A stretch of DNA of 64,000 bases, taken from Schlesneria paludicola DSM 18645 (lineage in GTDB: Bacteria; Planctomycetota; Planctomycetia; Planctomycetales; Planctomycetaceae). Position 1 is the first letter of the stretch, and the number at the start of each line of letters is the position of its first letter. Under the pieces are notes generated by a model, which saw only the letters and a program-made list of their open reading frames with translations, did no database searches and was not told the origin of the DNA. Made by a program: the position numbers and the translations under genes. The stretch lies in contig CAMCMU010000013.1 in the NCBI GenBank assembly GCA_945876035.1, forward strand, positions 1 to 64,000, read 5' to 3'. Positions 44,696 to 54,803 of the stretch are shown here, in pieces.

Positions 44696-47206
44696 TCATT
44701 CGTCCACAGGATCAGAATTGGAATCCGATTCAAATTGGATCGCATATCGTTTTTTGAAGGACTCTCGCCAATTGTCGTCAATGATCTGCTGAAATTCGGA
44801 ACCGATAAAGTCATAGGGCGTGGGTAGGAACCCCGTGAACTTTTCCATGACGAACTTCGATTGCAATTCGCCGAGTGTTGTAATTCCTTCCGCTTCAGAG
44901 CCGGCGGCGTCTCGATCTTGAACCCGCACAGCATAATACGTCTGAGCCGACTGTGAAAACACAACGCCGGTTTCTCCATTGCCCAAATCATCAAAAATAG
45001 TCTTCATGAAGGCATAGCCCGGCTGTCCAATTCCTTCGATCGTTGATTCAACCGGCTGTTGGAGCCCGAATTGGGGCAAGCTTTCGGCAACTCTTAACCA
45101 CGTAAATCGGGGTGTCACAGAGACTACCGCGGGCAACGAATCCACAGTCCCATTGATCGTTTTTCCGGAAATGGCAGCAGGAATATCCGCTTCAGTCGTC
45201 TTGATCGCTTCCACGAACTCTTTGGCTCTCTTCTCCGCGAGCGGTCGTGCCTGATCGAGTTTCCAAGCACTTATGACGGACTTTTCTACCGCTTCGTCCT
45301 TGGGGTTTGGAATCTGTGCGGGGACTTCGAGGATCTTCCAATAAACGAATCTCGAACCGCGCAATGTGTCGGCGCGACGCGGTGTGTAGACTTGCAGCCG
45401 ATATCCTCTGCCGGACGAGTCTTGCTCGAAGATTTCTTCGGCCACGGAGGTCTGAGGCCGGCTGCCGCGTGTGCCAACCACAGGATCTGTTGCACTTCCG
45501 ATTTGCTCGTCGAGCGAGGTCACGAATTCCATTTGAGTCATGGTCTTCGTTTCTTTGTACTCCAAGTGATTGTCCGCAGCGTAAGTTTGCAAAGACTCCG
45601 CAAAGGTCTCCGCGAACGTTCCCCGGTTTGGACTTTCGAGCGTCATATGCTTCAGGCTTAATTCCATCATAAATTCAAGCGATTTATCAGACGCCATACC
45701 CATTTTAATCAAGGCTTTGTCTCTTAATATTGTCTCGCGGATCTGTTCCTTCAAGTCGTCGTCGAGCTCCTGATATTTGATGGCGGGGGCAGAACTCTGA
45801 TCGGAAACAGGTGAGGATTCTGCAACCTTCGACCGATTTGATTGATCCCCCTCCTGCCCTTCATTTTTGTTGGGAGGGGTAGTCTCCGTCGCCGCGGATT
45901 CCTCGGCGGTTTGGGACGGCGATTGCTCCGAAGGTGTTGATTCCGCTGTGGGGAGCGTTTTCTTTTCAGCCTCTAAGTTCTCGGCTGCCGTCTCGGCCTC
46001 GCCAGCGGGTGTTTCTATGTTTGGTGCGGAATTCGTCGGGGGACTTTCACCGGGAATATCCGTATCTTTTTCAATTTCGGTACTTTCAGGTTTTGTCGGA
46101 TCGGCCGAATCAGCAACGCCTGTCTCGGGCGTTTGTTTCAACTCGGGAAGGCTGCTGGTCGGATCGGCAAGTTCGATCGCACGGTAGTTGTTCTTGTTTT
46201 TAGAGTAGTAATCGGTCACCTCAGCATCCGTAATTTCAGAAACCTGTTTTTCAAAGGCCTCCAAATTGGATGCGACCAAATACGCTAACTGCACTTTGGG
46301 TGGGGTTAGAAAGCCAGGAGTCCCCTGACGGTCTCCATAGTTGTTTTTGTATCGGTCGAAAAAATTCCGCACTTCGGAATCGGTGGGATCAGGGACCAGT
46401 TTGACAAAGTCTGTGGCAGGAACCGCAATGACGGAGAGTGCTTGATGAACATGCAACCGGCGATAGTCTTGCCACAACTGCTCGGGGGTCTGTCCAGCAA
46501 TACGACCGGAGTGCGCGCCTCGGGTGAATTGCGCCATCATTTGATGAGAATCGGCAGGCGCGAATAGGAGTTCCGCGACAAGCTGAACTTCGAGTTCACT
46601 ACGGACGATATCGAATAACTCACCTTCCGACATGCCTGCATCGCTGAGCGATGCATAGTATTCCTTATTGGTTAACTTCTCCTGAGTCGCCTTGGAGAGG
46701 AAGGCATTGACTGCTTCGTCAGTGATCGACACACCCATACGGCGCGCCTCTTTCTGAAGCAGAGAAAACGAAATCATCGAGCCATCATCCAAACCGCCAA
46801 ACCTCGGTGCCGACGATTCTTTGCCGATTTTTTTAACCGCCGTCATCAGAAAATTTTCCACCTTCATGCGCCGGGATCTGAGCTGATTCAGATTCGAGCG
46901 AGTGAGATTGCCGAGTGTTGTTCGAACGACCACAGGCGGGCCGGAAGCGTTGATTCCGATGTAGCCGACGATCGCTCCGACGACCAATCCGCCGATGCCG
47001 TACTCGGCAGTCTTTCCACGCTTGTACCCAATGATCGACATGCCGGCAGCGCAAAACACCGCGACAAAAATCATGTTGCCTATCGAGAGCGTTCCCGAAT
47101 TCCGCACAAGGTCATCGAACACAAAGGAGAACACCGCGAGAATGGTAATGACCACCATCCATTGCTTTTGATTGCGTCGCACAGAATCAGAAAATTTGTT
47201 AATCAT
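44696..47206 (-). CDS. SurA/PpiD-like membrane-anchored chaperone
   Basis: This 836-residue protein resembles the PpiD/SurA N-terminal architecture, with the N-terminal anchor KFSDSVRRNQKQWMVVITIL. Two further hydrophobic segments near 45-85 are unusual for PpiD. A SurA_N-like helical domain spans about 120-260 (RRMGVSITDEAVNAFLSKAT, FDIVRSELEVQLVAELLF). A second helical module covers 290-360, and a Glu/Pro/Thr/Ser-rich low-complexity linker covers about 370-490. I could not find a parvulin signature such as a His-containing HILV motif, so it may be a chaperone without isomerase activity. It probably assists folding of exported proteins. Confidence 0.82.
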   Translation of the reverse strand: MINKFSDSVRRNQKQWMVVITILAVFSFVFDDLVRNSGTLSIGNMIFVAVFCAAGMSIIGYKRGKTAEYGIGGLVVGAIVGYIGINASGPPVVVRTTLGNLTRSNLNQLRSRRMKVENFLMTAVKKIGKESSAPRFGGLDDGSMISFSLLQKEARRMGVSITDEAVNAFLSKATQEKLTNKEYYASLSDAGMSEGELFDIVRSELEVQLVAELLFAPADSHQMMAQFTRGAHSGRIAGQTPEQLWQDYRRLHVHQALSVIAVPATDFVKLVPDPTDSEVRNFFDRYKNNYGDRQGTPGFLTPPKVQLAYLVASNLEAFEKQVSEITDAEVTDYYSKNKNNYRAIELADPTSSLPELKQTPETGVADSADPTKPESTEIEKDTDIPGESPPTNSAPNIETPAGEAETAAENLEAEKKTLPTAESTPSEQSPSQTAEESAATETTPPNKNEGQEGDQSNRSKVAESSPVSDQSSAPAIKYQELDDDLKEQIRETILRDKALIKMGMASDKSLEFMMELSLKHMTLESPNRGTFAETFAESLQTYAADNHLEYKETKTMTQMEFVTSLDEQIGSATDPVVGTRGSRPQTSVAEEIFEQDSSGRGYRLQVYTPRRADTLRGSRFVYWKILEVPAQIPNPKDEAVEKSVISAWKLDQARPLAEKRAKEFVEAIKTTEADIPAAISGKTINGTVDSLPAVVSVTPRFTWLRVAESLPQFGLQQPVESTIEGIGQPGYAFMKTIFDDLGNGETGVVFSQSAQTYYAVRVQDRDAAGSEAEGITTLGELQSKFVMEKFTGFLPTPYDFIGSEFQQIIDDNWRESFKKRYAIQFESDSNSDPVDE

Positions 47207-47405
47207 TATTCAAGGGATCCTTTACCCTATCGTTGACCCTGCTGACGGGTTTCTACAACAGGAGCGACACACTCGCGGTAGGCAACAACGCTTGACAGAC
47301 CGGCGCAGAATCACCTATTGGAAGTCTCTGCGACGGCGGTTCGCATTGTAGCTAGGCCGATTGACCGCACAAGAGACGTGAAGAAGGTTGGCGACAACTA
47401 CCGCA
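47207..47405. other. Leader between the chaperone gene and a small gene
   Basis: This short gap presumably holds the promoter of the SurA/PpiD-like gene. No coding or terminator structure was seen. Confidence 0.4.
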
Positions 47406-47615
47406 TTATTCTATCGTTTGACACCTCAGTTTTATGTTTGATTCTGACAAACGATCCACTGAATTACTGGCCGCGCGTTGCAGAGACTTCTCTATTTTGG
47501 TGAAGATCTTTTTTTGAGGGATGTTGGCTTGATCCGTCGAGCAAAAATTCGTGGACTCCGTCAATTGTGAAATGATCGGAACCGCACCGGCGGTTGATTG
47601 AGTCTCTAAAATCAT
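47406..47615 (-). CDS. Small 69-residue protein divergent from topA
   Basis: ATG 47615 is six bases after GAGG, a good ribosome binding site. The protein is helical and polar (ILETQSTAGAVPIISQLTES, KKIFTKIEKSLQRAASNSVD), with two Cys and no membrane segment. It lies in the divergent region between topA (plus) and the chaperone gene (minus), partly overlapping the less likely TTG start of topA. No family is recognised. Confidence 0.55.
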   Translation of the reverse strand: MILETQSTAGAVPIISQLTESTNFCSTDQANIPQKKIFTKIEKSLQRAASNSVDRLSESNIKLRCQTIE

Positions 47616-47647
47616 CGTTGTCCTCTTTTTTATTGGAATTTCTCCCA

Positions 47648-50317
47648 GTGGCAGGCAAACTAACCAAGCGACTGGTGATTGTCGAATCTCCTGCAAAGGC
47701 GAAGAAGATCGGCGGCTATTTGGGCAAAGACTTCATTGTCATGGCGAGCATGGGACACGTTCGTGATCTCCCCTCCAGTGCCAGTGAAATCCCTGCTGAG
47801 GTGAAAAAGGAAAGTTGGTCGAATCTGGGTGTCAATGTCACCAGTAGTTTTGAACCGCTTTACATCATCCCCAAAGACAAAAAGAAACTGGTAGGCGAAC
47901 TGAAGTCCGCTTTAAAGGAGTCCTACGAACTCATTCTCGCGACCGACGAAGACCGCGAGGGGGAAAGTATTGGCTGGCATCTGGCCGAATTGCTTCAGCC
48001 AAAAGTTCCCGTCAAGAGGATGGTTTTTTCCGAAATCACCAAGGATGCCATCCAAGAGGCCATTGATCAAACGCGAGCCCTAGACACAAACTTGGTGTCG
48101 GCACAGGAAACGCGTCGTGTGATTGATCGGCTGTATGGGTATCGATTGAGTCCTCTTCTTTGGAAAAAGATCGCCCCTGGATTATCCGCCGGACGGGTTC
48201 AGTCGGTCGCCGTTCGCATCCTCGTGAAACGGGAGTACGAGCGACTAGCCTTCAAGTCTGGTTCGTATTGGGATCTGAAGTCCAAATTGGCAAAAGATGG
48301 TGGGGCCGCCTTCGACGCGTCGTTGAACAGCGTCGGTGGAAGGCGTGTTGCCAGCGGAAAGGACTTCGATGAACATACCGGTCGGCTGAAGGATGATGTC
48401 GACTGTATGTTGCTCGACGAACAAACAACTCTGCAACTCCAAGATCGGCTCCAAACGCAACCATGGACGATTGCTGCCGTGGAGACGCGGTTGCAGACCC
48501 GCAAGCCCTATGCCCCGTTTACGACGAGCACAATGCAGCAGGAGGCAAACCGCAAGTTGAACATGTCGGCCCGGGAGACAATGCAGACCGCACAGCGTCT
48601 GTATGAAGAGGGACTCATCACCTATATGCGAACCGATAGCGTGAACTTGTCTCAGGAGGCAATCCAGGCGGCACGCTCGTGCGTCACCAGCAGGTATGGT
48701 CTTGAGTACCTCAGCCCTGAGCCTCGGCAGTACGCCACGAAAACAAAAAACGCTCAGGAGGCGCACGAAGCGATTCGTCCAGCGGGGACGGAAATGAGGA
48801 CGTCCGAGGAACACGGACTGTCCGGGCGTGAAGCGGCACTTTATGGAATGATTTGGAAAAGAACGGTTGCCAGTCAGATGATGGAAGCTCAGCTTCGCTT
48901 CCAAACGGCAATCATACATGTCGCGGATGCGGAGTTCCGTGCCACGGGCCGGCATGTCGAATTCGCCGGATTTTTCCGAGCGTATGTGGAAGGCGTTGAC
49001 GATCCTGAGGCCGCTCTCGACGATACAGAATCGGCGCTTCCGCCCCTTGCAGAGGGCGATACGCTCGATTGCAGCCAACTGGAATCCGTCGGCCATGAAA
49101 CGAAGCCCCCCGCGCGGTATACCGAAGCGACTTTGGTCCGCGCCCTCGAAGCGGACGGCATCGGTCGACCGAGTACCTACGCTTCTATTATTGGAACAAT
49201 TCAAGATCGCAAGTACGTGACGAAAGTCGGCAACCAGCTCGTTCCGACCTTCACCGCGTTTGCTGTGACAAAGCTCCTCGAAAACTATTTTCCGCGGCTT
49301 GTGGACCTTGGTTTCACGGCAAAGATGGAACAGGATTTGGATGACATCGCCAACGGCGACGGTCACCGGTTGGAATATCTCCAGCAGTTTTATGACGGAC
49401 AGGAGGGGCTTAACGAACAGGTCAAGACGCAGGAGGCGAATATTGATCCTCGGACAGCGTGTACGCTTGAGTTTGCCGGACTCACACCGCGAATTCGAGT
49501 CGGCAAATACGGACCGTATCTCGAAACGGAACGCGATGGCCAGCCGATTACGGTATCACTTCCCCCCGACATGGCCCCTGGTGATGTGACGAATGACGTC
49601 GCCGAAAAGCTGATCGATCTCAAGCAACGCGGACCTCAGTCGCTCGGCACACATCCGGAAACAGACCTGCCGATTTTTTTGCTTGTCGGTCCGTTCGGTC
49701 CGTACCTGCAATTGGGTGAAGTCGGTGAGGACGGTACGAAACCGAAGCGAGTTTCGATCCCGAAAGGTCGTGACCCCTCATCGTTGACGTTCGACGAGGC
49801 CTGCGCCTATCTCCGACTCCCACGCCATTTAGGTGATCATCCCGACACCGGCCACGTTGTGAACGCTGGCGTCGGCATGTACGGTCCCTACGTCAAGCAC
49901 GAAAAAGTGTTCGCATCGTTGGGGAAAACCGACGATGTTCTCACCGTCGATCTGACACGGGCGCTCGAGTTGATCGCGGCAAAAAAGACAAAAGCTCCGG
50001 TACTTCCGTTGAAAGAACTGGGCAAGCACCCCGATGATGAGGAGCCGGTCGGTGTCTATGAAGGCAAGTACGGTGCCTATGTGAAGCACGGCAAGGTGAA
50101 CGCAACAATCCCCAAAGATCGTGATCCGTTGGAATTCACGATGGAAGAGGCGATTCCGCTGCTGGCCGAGCGGGTTGCCAAGGGGCCGTCCACGAAACGC
50201 GGCCGGGGTCGCTTCGCCAAGAAATCGTCACCCGCTTTGGAATCGAAGCCGGTTGTCAAAAAGAAGGCCGGCAAGAAGTCTGTAAAAAAAACCGTCAAGA
50301 AAAAAATCGCAAAATGA
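47648..50317 (+). CDS. topA: DNA topoisomerase I
   Basis: This 889-residue type IA topoisomerase relaxes negatively supercoiled DNA. The TOPRIM domain shows LVIVESPAKAKKIGGYLG and LATDEDREGESIGWHL with the metal-binding acidic residues. The active-site Tyr is in GLITYMRTDSVNLS. The core ends near residue 600. Instead of zinc-finger domains the C-terminus has four related units, each with a G-x-[YF]-G-[PA]-Y motif (VGKYGPYLE, VGPFGPYLQ, VGMYGPYVK, EGKYGAYVK), and then a Lys-rich tail (KKKAGKKSVKKTVKKK). GTG 47648 directly before AGKLTKRLVIVES is chosen, because the upstream TTG lacks a binding site and overlaps a divergent gene. Confidence 0.97.
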   Translation: MAGKLTKRLVIVESPAKAKKIGGYLGKDFIVMASMGHVRDLPSSASEIPAEVKKESWSNLGVNVTSSFEPLYIIPKDKKKLVGELKSALKESYELILATDEDREGESIGWHLAELLQPKVPVKRMVFSEITKDAIQEAIDQTRALDTNLVSAQETRRVIDRLYGYRLSPLLWKKIAPGLSAGRVQSVAVRILVKREYERLAFKSGSYWDLKSKLAKDGGAAFDASLNSVGGRRVASGKDFDEHTGRLKDDVDCMLLDEQTTLQLQDRLQTQPWTIAAVETRLQTRKPYAPFTTSTMQQEANRKLNMSARETMQTAQRLYEEGLITYMRTDSVNLSQEAIQAARSCVTSRYGLEYLSPEPRQYATKTKNAQEAHEAIRPAGTEMRTSEEHGLSGREAALYGMIWKRTVASQMMEAQLRFQTAIIHVADAEFRATGRHVEFAGFFRAYVEGVDDPEAALDDTESALPPLAEGDTLDCSQLESVGHETKPPARYTEATLVRALEADGIGRPSTYASIIGTIQDRKYVTKVGNQLVPTFTAFAVTKLLENYFPRLVDLGFTAKMEQDLDDIANGDGHRLEYLQQFYDGQEGLNEQVKTQEANIDPRTACTLEFAGLTPRIRVGKYGPYLETERDGQPITVSLPPDMAPGDVTNDVAEKLIDLKQRGPQSLGTHPETDLPIFLLVGPFGPYLQLGEVGEDGTKPKRVSIPKGRDPSSLTFDEACAYLRLPRHLGDHPDTGHVVNAGVGMYGPYVKHEKVFASLGKTDDVLTVDLTRALELIAAKKTKAPVLPLKELGKHPDDEEPVGVYEGKYGAYVKHGKVNATIPKDRDPLEFTMEEAIPLLAERVAKGPSTKRGRGRFAKKSSPALESKPVVKKKAGKKSVKKTVKKKIAK

Positions 50318-50355
50318 TGCGGAATCCCCCGCCGGAATGACTCTGTCCGATGCCG

Positions 50356-51462
50356 TTAGTCGCCTTGAGTCAGCAGGCTGGCGGGATTCTGTTCCGCCGA
50401 GAGCGGTGTCTCCACTGCGCCGAGGGGAATGCGGGACCAGATGTGCGCCAAGATTGTTGCCGTGAAAACGCACAAAAACGTATAAGCCGCCGTTGGAATT
50501 GCCGCCGCTTCGTAATCTTTTCCAGGAAAGAGTTGCAATATCAATGCCGTGCCAAGTCCGCAGTTTTGCATGCCGATTTCCAGTGTCACGGCCCTTGTCA
50601 TGGAGTCGTTCAATCGTGCGACACGCCCGCCTAGATAGCCCGCCAAATAGCCGAGGATATTGATCAATAGCAACGCGATGAGCAACTTCAACTCGCCGAA
50701 GACCAGAACTCCGTCACGAAATCCCAGAACGGATCCGAGTCGATCTCGGTTTAAGCCGACCACGACAGCAATCACCCACAGGATTGCCAGATTGGCTACA
50801 TGTGAGCCAAAGCGAATCGCGAATCGCTCAAAACGTGGCCATATTCGGCACAGTCCGAACCCCAGCAAGACGGGTAAAACAACTTGGATTAGCAGGGCTT
50901 GTGCCGTTTTCCAGAATCGGACTGCGCCGAATATGGCGTCGAATTGCTCGTTGACATTTTTCGTAATATCGAGTGTCAACCACAACGCGAGCGGTACCGC
51001 GATCGGCGAAATCATTGTGGCGAGTGTTGTCAACGCCACGGAATAACTCACATTCCCTCCGGCAGCCAGGGTCAGAACATTCGAGGCCATCGCACCAGGA
51101 ACGCAACCGACCATGATGACGCCAAGCATTGTAATCGAATCGAATCCGAAGGCATGGCCGATGAAATAGGACAGCAATGGCATGGCGGTGAACTGTATCG
51201 ACGTTCCGTAGATCACAGCTGGCCAACGTCGTCCGACGGCAAGAACTTCCTCCAAACGCAGAAGGCAACCGACGGCAAACATGGCAAGAAAAATGGGTAC
51301 GTTCAAATAGGGCTTCGTCGCCACGAAGGGATCGAAAGCTCCTGGAAGCAGTTTCACCCAGAAAAAGGCGATTCCAGAAGAGGCCAGCAGCCACAAAAGT
51401 AACCAACGTTGAAGCATGTTCGTTTCGATGTTTAATTGAGAAAACTTTGGTCTACGGGACAT
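50356..51462 (-). CDS. Bile acid:sodium symporter family protein
   Basis: This integral membrane protein of about 370 residues and nine to ten helices belongs to the BASS family. Typical blocks are VPIFLAMFAVGCLLRLEEVL, GCVPGAMASNVLTLAAGGN, SYSVALTTLATMISPIAVPL and EIGMQNCGLGTALIL. Such proteins cotransport an organic anion with sodium; in bacteria substrates include pantoate and sulfur or keto acids. ATG 51462 is preferred; the frame upstream to 51552 is not signal-like, and ATG 51417 is an alternative. It is convergent with topA, 38 bases apart. Confidence 0.93.
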   Translation of the reverse strand: MSRRPKFSQLNIETNMLQRWLLLWLLASSGIAFFWVKLLPGAFDPFVATKPYLNVPIFLAMFAVGCLLRLEEVLAVGRRWPAVIYGTSIQFTAMPLLSYFIGHAFGFDSITMLGVIMVGCVPGAMASNVLTLAAGGNVSYSVALTTLATMISPIAVPLALWLTLDITKNVNEQFDAIFGAVRFWKTAQALLIQVVLPVLLGFGLCRIWPRFERFAIRFGSHVANLAILWVIAVVVGLNRDRLGSVLGFRDGVLVFGELKLLIALLLINILGYLAGYLGGRVARLNDSMTRAVTLEIGMQNCGLGTALILQLFPGKDYEAAAIPTAAYTFLCVFTATILAHIWSRIPLGAVETPLSAEQNPASLLTQGD

Positions 51463-51593
51463 TAACCCGCCAGCCGTCGAGTGCCAAGTGTGGAAGGGCC
51501 TGCCTATAATCGGGGTTGTCCCAGTTCCATCGGATCTCCTTGGCATGACCATGCCGAGACGGACTTCGTATTCATCAAGTGATTTGACCTACC

Positions 51594-53057
51594 ATGCCTC
51601 ACGAGTTTCTCAGCGATTTTATATCGAAGTTGGAGGATGCCGGCGAACTGGTCCGTATTTCGGCTCCGGTGGATGCGGCACTGGAATTGGCGGTCATCAC
51701 GGATCGGATTAGCAAATCGCCTGGCGGCGGTCCGGCACTGATCTTTGAAAATGTGAAAAACTGTTCGATTCCGGTGATTACAAATGTGTTGGGAAGTCAC
51801 GCTCGTTTGTGTCTGGCGTTGGGAGTCGATTCGCTGGACCAGGCATCGGTAGCAATGGACCGTCTGTTGAACAGAGAATTTCAGGGGGGCTGGCTCGATG
51901 CACTGAAAATGACGGCGTTGATGACCCCCCCAAATCGATTTGCGCCTCGTCTGATCAAAACGGCTGCCTGCCAACAGGTGGTGAAGATTGGTCGGGACGT
52001 CAATTTGTGGGACTTGCCAATTCCGCGTTGCTGGCCCGACGAATCGCATCCTGTGCTCACTGCAGCGCAAACGATAACGAGCCATCCGCTGTCGGGGGCA
52101 GTTCATTTCGGGTGGCATCCGCTGCAAGTTGTTGGATCGAAGGAATTGCTTCCGCATTGGCACCGCTTCCATGATGGTTATCGTCACTGGCAGGCCGCCG
52201 TTCGCGAACGCAAGCAACTTCCTGTGGCGATTTCTCTGGGGGGTGATCCTTTACTCACGCTGATGGCCGCCGCGCCGTTTCCTGGGGGAACTGATCGCAG
52301 ATTGTTCGGTGGCTTTCTTCGCGGTGGAAGTCTTGATCATGTCGTCGGTCGCTCCGTGGAACTCAATGTTCCTGCGGGGGCGGAGATCATTTTGGAAGGG
52401 TACATTGATCACATGGCCGCACCAGTGGCAGCGAGTCCCATCGCCTGTCATTCGGGTTGCTACTCACTTCCGGACGAGTTGCCAGTCATACACGTGACGG
52501 CAATCACACACCGTGCCAACCCCATCCTGCCGGTGATCATGACGGGGCGGCCTCCGTCTGAAAACTCATGGATTTCGCTGGCTCTGGATCGCCTGTTCCT
52601 TCCGTTGACGCGGCGTCTGATTCCTGAAGTGATCGATTGGCATCGGCCCTGTGCGGGGGCAGGACGTAATTTATTATTTGTCAGCATGCTCAAGGAGTCC
52701 CCGCTGCAGGCGCGTCGGGTGCTAAATGCCCTCTGGGGTCTGGGGCACTTTGGACAGAGCAAAATCATCGTCATTGTCGATGCCGATGTCCGCGTCCACA
52801 AAGAAGAGGATGTTTGGTTTGCCGTGGGTGCCCACGCGCACCCGGACCGCGACTACGTCTTCAATCACGGACCAGTGTCGATGGATGATCATGCCACACC
52901 AACGCGAGGTGTCGGCTGCAATTTGGGAATTGATGCCACCCGAAAATTTTCAGAGGAAAGCCATTCCCGATCCTGGCCCGCCGATCTACAACACTCCGAC
53001 GAGTTGATCCGAAAAGTCATCGATCGCTGGCAGGAGTTAGGGCTGCCAAAATCGTGA
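51594..53057 (+). CDS. ubiD: UbiD-family decarboxylase
   Basis: This 487-residue protein is a prenyl-FMN-dependent decarboxylase. Family blocks include GPALIFENVKNCSIPVITNV, DEIPVIHVTAITHRANPILP-like sequence (ELPVIHVTAITHRANPILPV), FVSMLKESPLQARRVLNALW and SKIIVIVDADVRVHKEEDVW. It probably removes the carboxyl group from a quinone precursor. It heads a plus-strand cluster with the ubiE-like and ubiX-like genes, which supports a menaquinone or ubiquinone role. A futalosine-pathway decarboxylase of the same family cannot be excluded, as the rest of the pathway is outside the window. Confidence 0.93.
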   Translation: MPHEFLSDFISKLEDAGELVRISAPVDAALELAVITDRISKSPGGGPALIFENVKNCSIPVITNVLGSHARLCLALGVDSLDQASVAMDRLLNREFQGGWLDALKMTALMTPPNRFAPRLIKTAACQQVVKIGRDVNLWDLPIPRCWPDESHPVLTAAQTITSHPLSGAVHFGWHPLQVVGSKELLPHWHRFHDGYRHWQAAVRERKQLPVAISLGGDPLLTLMAAAPFPGGTDRRLFGGFLRGGSLDHVVGRSVELNVPAGAEIILEGYIDHMAAPVAASPIACHSGCYSLPDELPVIHVTAITHRANPILPVIMTGRPPSENSWISLALDRLFLPLTRRLIPEVIDWHRPCAGAGRNLLFVSMLKESPLQARRVLNALWGLGHFGQSKIIVIVDADVRVHKEEDVWFAVGAHAHPDRDYVFNHGPVSMDDHATPTRGVGCNLGIDATRKFSEESHSRSWPADLQHSDELIRKVIDRWQELGLPKS

Positions 53058-53120
53058 GCCTCAACGCTGGAAATATTTTAGGACAACTGTTCAAACCTCC
53101 TGTGCTAAAATTCGAATAAC

Positions 53121-53873
53121 ATGACCATAACACTGCCTGAAATTGACAAGTCTGAAGCCAGAGTTCGCAAAATGTTCGGCGAGATTTCTGGGCGTTACGA
53201 TCTCATGAACCATCTTCTTTCAGGCGGGGCGGATGTCTATTGGAGGTGGCGAACTGTCCGCGCTGTGCCGCCCTGCGGAAATTCCCCGATCCTTGATGTC
53301 TGTACGGGAACAGGAGACTTGGCTCTGGCCTACTGGAGAGCGGGAAACCGGACAATCCCGATTGAGGCCACAGACTTCACGCCCGAGATGTTGAGACTGG
53401 CCGAAATCAAACGCGATCGGCAATCGGCCAAGTTGCCTGCCGGCAACGCAGGAACGCTCAATTTTACCGAGGCTGATACTCAGACACTTCCCTTTGAAAA
53501 TGACCACTTTCAGATTGTTTCCGTGGCGTTTGGTTTGCGCAATGTGACCGACACCGAACGAGGACTGCGTGAGATGGTCAGGGTTTGCCAAAAGGGTGGA
53601 CGCGTTGTTGTACTCGAATTTTCGATGCCGACGAACCCGCTGTTCGGCGGGATCTATCGATATTACTTCCAGTCGGTGTTGCCACGTCTCGGACAACTCT
53701 TTTCCAGAAACCGATATTCGGCCTACCGCTATCTTCCCGAATCGGTGTCGCAGTTTCCATACGGTCAAAAGCTGGCGGACAAGATGACGGCTTGCGGATT
53801 GTCGAGCGTGACTTTCACGCCGCTGACATTCGGCATCGTAACGTTATATGTCGGACACAAGGTCGCCGAATAA
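53121..53873 (+). CDS. ubiE: Demethylmenaquinone/ubiquinone methyltransferase
   Basis: This 250-residue SAM-dependent C-methyltransferase carries [20 protein letters not shown] and [17 protein letters not shown] for SAM binding. [40 protein letters not shown] and [15 protein letters not shown] are further UbiE/MenG signatures. It probably methylates demethylmenaquinone at the last step of quinone synthesis. It lies 63 bases after the ubiD gene and 35 bases before ubiX. Confidence 0.96.
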   Translation: MTITLPEIDKSEARVRKMFGEISGRYDLMNHLLSGGADVYWRWRTVRAVPPCGNSPILDVCTGTGDLALAYWRAGNRTIPIEATDFTPEMLRLAEIKRDRQSAKLPAGNAGTLNFTEADTQTLPFENDHFQIVSVAFGLRNVTDTERGLREMVRVCQKGGRVVVLEFSMPTNPLFGGIYRYYFQSVLPRLGQLFSRNRYSAYRYLPESVSQFPYGQKLADKMTACGLSSVTFTPLTFGIVTLYVGHKVAE

Positions 53874-53908
53874 CCGTTGGTGTTGATCCTGATCTCGGAG
53901 ACTCACTC

Positions 53909-54601
53909 ATGCCCAATCTCGTCCTCGCCATGACCGGCGCCAGCGGTTCCGCCTATGCTCTGCGATTACTGGAGGTCTTGGTTGCCTCCGGATGCAATGT
54001 GCATCTGACGATCAGCCCGTCGGCGGTCCAAGTCTTAAAAGTGGAGTCAGGGATCGAGATCGATCTTGGTGCCTTTGATCCACGGCAACTCGAGACCGGC
54101 GGAAATCTGTTGGGGAAGGGCGGCACGGCTCCGTCCCGCCCATCCGCAGTACTCGATTCGGTGGCGGACTCAACTGCGAATGTGATTCATGCCCCGAAAG
54201 GTACGATCACCTACCATCATTACCGAGACTTTTCCGCAGGCATTGCCAGTGGTTCATTTCTCACCGACGGAATGGTCGTCTGCCCCTGTTCCATGGGAAC
54301 GCTTTCCAGTATTGCCGCTGGGCAATCCCAGAATCTGATTCACCGTGCGGCCGACGTCCATTTGAAGGAACGCCGTAAACTGATACTCGTCCCCCGTGAA
54401 ACGCCTCTGAGTGTCATTGCCCTTGACAATATGAAACGTCTCGCCGAAGCCGGAGCTGTGATCCTTCCTGCAATGCCGGGTTTTTATCACGAACCGCAGT
54501 CGATTCAGGATCTGATTGACTTCATTGTTGGTCGCCTCTGCGACCAACTGGGAGTCAAAAACGGTCTGATGAAACGTTGGAGTGAGAGACCTTCTGTTTG
54601 A
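53909..54601 (+). CDS. ubiX: Flavin prenyltransferase UbiX
   Basis: This 230-residue protein makes the prenylated FMN cofactor needed by Ubi[60 protein letters not shown] and [18 protein letters not shown] are UbiX signatures. It is 30-40 residues longer than the usual form; a Gly/Pro/Ser-rich insert lies at about residues 65-90. GGAG eight bases before ATG 53909 sets the start; the frame upstream, from 53585, overlaps ubiE and is not coding. It completes a cofactor-enzyme pair with ubiD in one cluster. Confidence 0.96.
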   Translation: MPNLVLAMTGASGSAYALRLLEVLVASGCNVHLTISPSAVQVLKVESGIEIDLGAFDPRQLETGGNLLGKGGTAPSRPSAVLDSVADSTANVIHAPKGTITYHHYRDFSAGIASGSFLTDGMVVCPCSMGTLSSIAAGQSQNLIHRAADVHLKERRKLILVPRETPLSVIALDNMKRLAEAGAVILPAMPGFYHEPQSIQDLIDFIVGRLCDQLGVKNGLMKRWSERPSV

Positions 54602-54803
54602 TGTTTTTTCAGACGTTTCCGTTCTCCCCTCTCTGGATCTTCTCCGTGTGTCGTACGTGGCGTGATGAGACGTTGAGTCTCGCGAAGGCCGAAGTATGAC
54701 GGAGCCAATAAATTTCATGCTCCCAAGGCGGAGCACAGTTTCGCGCTGCGAATCATCAGTTGTGGATCGGTTCTTCGGGAGCGGCATGCGTCGGTACCGA
54801 GAG

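Noticed and set aside
48245-49366. 373-codon minus-strand frame
   Set aside because: It lies wholly antisense to the conserved catalytic core of topA and has the Arg/Leu/His-rich composition of a shadow frame.
53585-53908. N-terminal extension of the ubiX frame
   Set aside because: It overlaps ubiE in another frame; a good ribosome binding site places the start at 53909.
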